NCBI GenBank assembly: GCA_947473355.1
Contig: CANJCQ010000005.1
Span: 1-64,000, forward strand
Source of the DNA: Sphingomonadaceae bacterium
Lineage (GTDB): Bacteria; Pseudomonadota; Alphaproteobacteria; Sphingomonadales; Sphingomonadaceae
Length of the DNA stretch: 64,000 nt
Reading direction: 5' to 3'
Shown here: one piece after another, positions 60,866 to 64,000 of the stretch
Layout: every line of letters begins with the position of its first letter
Position numbering within the stretch: position 1 is the stretch's first letter
Notes under the pieces: generated by a model
The model's database searches: none
Seen by the model: only the letters and a program-made list of their open reading frames with translations
What the model was told of the DNA's origin: nothing
Made by a program: the position numbers and the translations under genes

Positions 60866-62437
60866 TTGGCGACCAGTGCTAGCGAAGGGTCAATTCCCTC
60901 CACCGCTGCCAGCAGCATCCCGGCTGCGGCCTGGTATGCGCTGTTCATCCTCACTGCCGCCAACGCCCTGAACTATGCCGACCGGCAGATCGTCTCGATC
61001 CTGGCCCAGGCGATCAAGGCCGACCTGCACCTCGACGACGCCGATCTCGGCTTTATCCTCGGCACTGCCTTTGCCGTGTTCTATTCAGTCGTCGGCATCG
61101 CCATGGGGCGGATTTCCGACATGCTGCCGCGCAAGAAGGTGATGGCTTTCGGCACCGCGCTGTGGTCGACGATGACCGCGCTGGGCGGGGCCTCGACCAA
61201 TTTTACAATGCTGGGCGCGGCGCGGCTCGGCGTCGGCGTCGGTGAAGCCGTGGCCAACCCTTGCGGTCATTCGCTGGTCGCCGACATCTTTCCGCAGCGC
61301 AACCGCGCCGTGGCGCTCAGCCTGCTGATGACCGGTGTGTTCATCGGCCAGGTTGCGGCACTAGTGATCGGCGGCTGGTTCCTCCAGAACTGGAAGGATG
61401 TTTGCGCGTCTGTTCCCTATGCGGGAGCCTGCGCAATACCAGGCTGGAAGGCGGCTCTGTTCGCGGTCGGCCTACCCGGCCTGCCAGTGGCGCTGTTGCT
61501 GCTCACCCTGCGCGAGCCTGCTCGCGTCCAGAAGGACCGGGGCGGCACCTTTTCTATCCTGTTTACTGAGTTTGCCGCTGCCCTGCCGCCGTTCACCCTG
61601 CTGATGATCGGGCGCGAAGGCGGCCAGCGGGCGCTGATCCGCAATCTGATGCTTGCTGCCGCTACCATCGTGGTCGCAGGGGCGCTGATGCATTGGACCG
61701 GCGACCGGGCGCAGTGGGCGGCAACTGGCCTCGGTTTCTATGCCATCGTCACCTGGGCACAGGTGCAAAGCTATCGCGACGCGCCGCTCTTCAAACTGAC
61801 CTTTGGCGATCGCACTTTCCAGACCGCCGTCTCCGCCGCCGCCCTTATGGGTACGATGGGCGGCACGGTCGCGGTCTGGGCCGCGCCTTATGCCATCCGC
61901 ACTTTCGGCATCGCTCCGGGCAAGCTTGGCGCGATGCTGGCCACGGTCAACATCTGCGGGTCGATCATCGGGGTCGTTTCAGGCGGCTTTCTGACTGACA
62001 TGTGGAAGCGCCGCGACGCCCGCGCCCCGGTCGGCATCGGCGCCATTGCGGTGCTTGGCATGGTTCCTGCGATCATCTTCATGCTGAATGCGAAAACGCC
62101 CGCGCTGTTCTTTACCGGCAGCTTCATCCTCGCCTTGTTCCTGTCGTTCTGGAGCGGTTCGACCGCCGCCATGGTGCAGGATCTGGTGCTGCCCCGCATG
62201 CGCGGCGCTGCGGCGGCAGCCTATTCGCTGATCGCGATTGTCGTTGGCTCGGGCTTTGGCCCCTATTGGGCGGGCAAGGTCTCCAAGATGACCGGATCGC
62301 TCAATTCCGGGCTGCTCTCTATTCTGGTGCTTGCCCCGGTCTCGCTGCTGCTGCTGTGGCTGACCTCGCGGCGGCTGCCCACTCAAACTCCCGAGGCCCG
62401 GCTGGCGATAGCCCGGGCGGCGGGTGAACCAGTCTGA
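60866..62437 (+). CDS. major facilitator superfamily transporter (spinster-like)
   Basis: 523 residues. The start is TTG 60866 with GGGAGG 8 nt before. About twelve membrane segments are present. The MFS loop 2-3 signature is GRISDMLPRKKVM (G-x-x-x-D-x-x-x-R-K). LNYADRQIVSILAQ after helix 1 is the spinster/anion-symporter-type opening. Presumably takes up the substrate of the neighbouring catabolic genes. The adjacent P450 gene starts 27 nt later. Confidence 0.92.
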   Translation: MATSASEGSIPSTAASSIPAAAWYALFILTAANALNYADRQIVSILAQAIKADLHLDDADLGFILGTAFAVFYSVVGIAMGRISDMLPRKKVMAFGTALWSTMTALGGASTNFTMLGAARLGVGVGEAVANPCGHSLVADIFPQRNRAVALSLLMTGVFIGQVAALVIGGWFLQNWKDVCASVPYAGACAIPGWKAALFAVGLPGLPVALLLLTLREPARVQKDRGGTFSILFTEFAAALPPFTLLMIGREGGQRALIRNLMLAAATIVVAGALMHWTGDRAQWAATGLGFYAIVTWAQVQSYRDAPLFKLTFGDRTFQTAVSAAALMGTMGGTVAVWAAPYAIRTFGIAPGKLGAMLATVNICGSIIGVVSGGFLTDMWKRRDARAPVGIGAIAVLGMVPAIIFMLNAKTPALFFTGSFILALFLSFWSGSTAAMVQDLVLPRMRGAAAAAYSLIAIVVGSGFGPYWAGKVSKMTGSLNSGLLSILVLAPVSLLLLWLTSRRLPTQTPEARLAIARAAGEPV

Positions 62438-62464
62438 CAGGCCAACTTGACAGGAACGTGCACT

Positions 62465-63766
62465 ATGGAAGCCGCCGTACAAGACGTCCTCACTGCTGAT
62501 GATCCGCTCTATGACGAGCTTTACGACGTCACTAACGAGGCCATGGCGATCGGCAACTGGGTCGATGTCAATTCAATCATGCCGCAGCTTCACAAATTGC
62601 GCGCGGTTGCTCCGGTTCACAAAGGCCGGGTGCGCGAACTGCTGGGCTTGCCGCACCACGACCGGCACATCCGGTCGGCAGGGCGGCAGCATTTTACCGC
62701 GCTGACCTATGAGGCCTGCGAGGCGGCATTCCGCGATCCGCAGACCTTTTCCAATTCGGTGCAGGGCCATGCCAGCGATCTGGACAAATATTCGATGGGC
62801 ATCCTCGAAATGGATCCGCCGATGCACCGCGCCTATCGCCGCACCATCCAGCCCAAATTCCTCATGCCCGAGGCGATGGGCTGGTGGCGCAAGCGGACTA
62901 TCGACAACATCGTCCACCGGCTGATCGAACGTCTGGCCAAGGGGGAGCGCGCCGACCTCAACATCGATTACTGCGCCCGCATCCCGGTCTATACCATCAC
63001 CACGGCCATCGGCCTCGATGGCGACGACGCGCTGCGCTTCCGCCATGCCTATATGAATTCGACCAGCTCCAGCCGCAATGTGACGATGGAAGATCGCATT
63101 GCCAACGGCAGGATCGTCGAGGAAACAGTGCTTGGCCTGATCGCCGCGCGCCGGGCAAAGCCGCAGGATGATCTCGTTTCCTTCCTGCTCAAGACCAGGC
63201 TGATGCTGCCCGGCGAAGAGCCGCGTCCGCTGACCGATCGTGAGATCATGGCCCACGTCAAGCTGGTCATGGTCGCGGGCGGCGGCACCAGCTGGCGCCA
63301 GATGGGGATCACTCTGTTCGCGCTGTTGACGCATGTCGACCAGTTCGAACAGGTCAAGGAAGACCGCAGCCTGATCGGCGACGCCATTGAGGAAGCGCTG
63401 CGCTGGAACCCCACTGCGCCCTATTTCTATCGCATGGTGATGAAGGACACGACTTTCTATGGCATCGACATGCCTGAAGGCTCGGTTCTCGAACTGTGCC
63501 TCGGTCCAGCCAACCGCGATCCTTCGCGCTGGTCCAATCCCGACACATTCGACATGCACCGCGAGAAGCTGACCAACATGGCCTTGGGCCTCGGCACTCA
63601 CCGCTGCCTCGGCATGAATGTCGCGCGGGTCGAGATCGAAACCGGGATCAACGCGCTGCTCGATGCTTTTCCCAATCTGCGGCTGGATCCGGATGCGCCA
63701 GCGCCGTTCATTACCGGCGGGCTGGAGCAGCAAGGGCCGTCGGGGCTGCCGGTTTTGCTACGTTAG
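62465..63766 (+). CDS. cytochrome P450 with degenerate motifs
   Basis: 433 residues from ATG 62465 (AGGA about 9 nt upstream; track TTG at 62447 unlikely). The heme-Cys is in ALGLGTHRCLGMNVARVE, Cys381, with Leu instead of the usual Phe. The ExxR motif is EALR. The I-helix reads VAGGGTSWRQ in place of A-G-x-D/E-T-T, so the acidic residue assisting O-O cleavage is missing. Class I bacterial P450 of a CYP family I cannot name. It needs a ferredoxin/reductase pair, not in the window. Convergent with the next gene, overlapping by 4 nt. Confidence 0.9.
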   Translation: MEAAVQDVLTADDPLYDELYDVTNEAMAIGNWVDVNSIMPQLHKLRAVAPVHKGRVRELLGLPHHDRHIRSAGRQHFTALTYEACEAAFRDPQTFSNSVQGHASDLDKYSMGILEMDPPMHRAYRRTIQPKFLMPEAMGWWRKRTIDNIVHRLIERLAKGERADLNIDYCARIPVYTITTAIGLDGDDALRFRHAYMNSTSSSRNVTMEDRIANGRIVEETVLGLIAARRAKPQDDLVSFLLKTRLMLPGEEPRPLTDREIMAHVKLVMVAGGGTSWRQMGITLFALLTHVDQFEQVKEDRSLIGDAIEEALRWNPTAPYFYRMVMKDTTFYGIDMPEGSVLELCLGPANRDPSRWSNPDTFDMHREKLTNMALGLGTHRCLGMNVARVEIETGINALLDAFPNLRLDPDAPAPFITGGLEQQGPSGLPVLLR

Positions 63767-64000
63767 TCCTGCTTCGCTGCCTGCTCGGGATAGGGGCCCA
63801 TCAGCATAAACAGCGTCGCGGATAGCAAGCAAACCGGCAGAATGCCCCACAGCGCCGGGACATAGCTATGGGTCAGGTCATAGACCCGGTTGAGGATCAC
63901 CGGTCCACCCGCGCCTGCCAGTGCAACGAAACCGCCGATCGTGCCAAACATCATTCCAAAACTCTCCGCCTTGAAATAGCGCGAGGTGAGATAGGCCAGA
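63763..64000 (-). CDS. MFS transporter, C-terminal fragment (runs off the window)
   Basis: Only the last 78 codons are visible on the minus strand. TSRYFKAESFGMMFGTIGGFVALAGAGGPVILNRVYDLTHSYVP is a typical MFS segment before helix 12 (monocarboxylate/OFA-like), ending LMGPYPEQAAKQD. The start lies beyond 64000, so family detail is limited. Convergent with the P450. Confidence 0.7.
   Translation of the reverse strand, partial: LAYLTSRYFKAESFGMMFGTIGGFVALAGAGGPVILNRVYDLTHSYVPALWGILPVCLLSATLFMLMGPYPEQAAKQD

Overview
This is a G+C-rich alphaproteobacterial chromosome segment, most likely from a sphingomonad (order Sphingomonadales, Novosphingobium-like). The basis is the high-GC codon use, the split glycine decarboxylase (gcvPA/gcvPB), a 40-residue aa3-type cytochrome oxidase subunit IV in front of pntAA-pntAB-pntB, the atpHAGDC order, DUF4139 proteins, a TonB-dependent receptor, and several families of short palindromic repeats between genes. 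Assignment below order level is inference.

Layout. 1-20759: the end of an IS5-type insertion sequence, a methyltransferase, gatB, a DODA-type dioxygenase, an M16 protease, two DUF4139 proteins, clpB, a frameshifted prolyl-4-hydroxylase-like gene, a TonB-dependent receptor broken by two frameshifts, then SDR-tetR-mtnP-ccmC. 20917-27883: a complete selenocysteine (Sec) locus apart from tRNA-Sec. It holds selD (divergent), then selA-selB, a thioredoxin-reductase-like flavoprotein, and a gene the ORF track splits in two at an in-frame TGA. That gene reads C-U-G-S-C at the TGA, has a hairpin directly behind it, and is best read as one 575-residue selenoprotein of the UGSC type. 27884-28453: no recognisable gene, but a promoter/operator-like dyad at one end and a terminator at the other. 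28454-31719: SDR, two NTF2-fold enzymes and an NtrC-type response regulator, all on the minus strand. 31901-37848: coxIV, pntAA/AB/B, a lipoprotein, a racemase-fold protein, a DUF559 nuclease and a dGTPase-like HD protein. 37915-42740: a glycine riboswitch followed by gcvT-gcvH-gcvPA-gcvPB. 42730-48343: entericidin, an EamA transporter, small membrane proteins, cpaF and a GT39-like transferase. 48537-53700: the F1 ATP synthase operon (minus). 53917-57859: ada, priA and a DUF4197 protein. 57960-64000: an accessory catabolic-looking cluster (LuxE/PaaK-like adenylate-forming enzyme, amidohydrolase, MFS, P450, second MFS).

How the parts work together. SelD would make selenophosphate, SelA would charge tRNA-Sec, and SelB would deliver it at the UGA of the UGSC protein. 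The adjacent flavoprotein, with a CxxC centre, is the obvious candidate to reduce the selenoprotein's Cys/Sec cluster. This looks like a compact cassette carrying the Sec machinery together with its client. The glycine-cleavage genes sit under a glycine riboswitch in which one helix has been replaced or lengthened by a REP palindrome and another is built from a second dispersed repeat. Repeats have also entered reading frames: an in-frame insertion lies in the SelB G domain, and the N-terminus of one DUF4139 protein is repeat-encoded.

Limits. Everything comes from reading the sequence and the supplied ORF track. No alignments, folds or database searches were run. Family names rest on motifs and remembered family features. 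Single-base frameshifts may be sequence errors.
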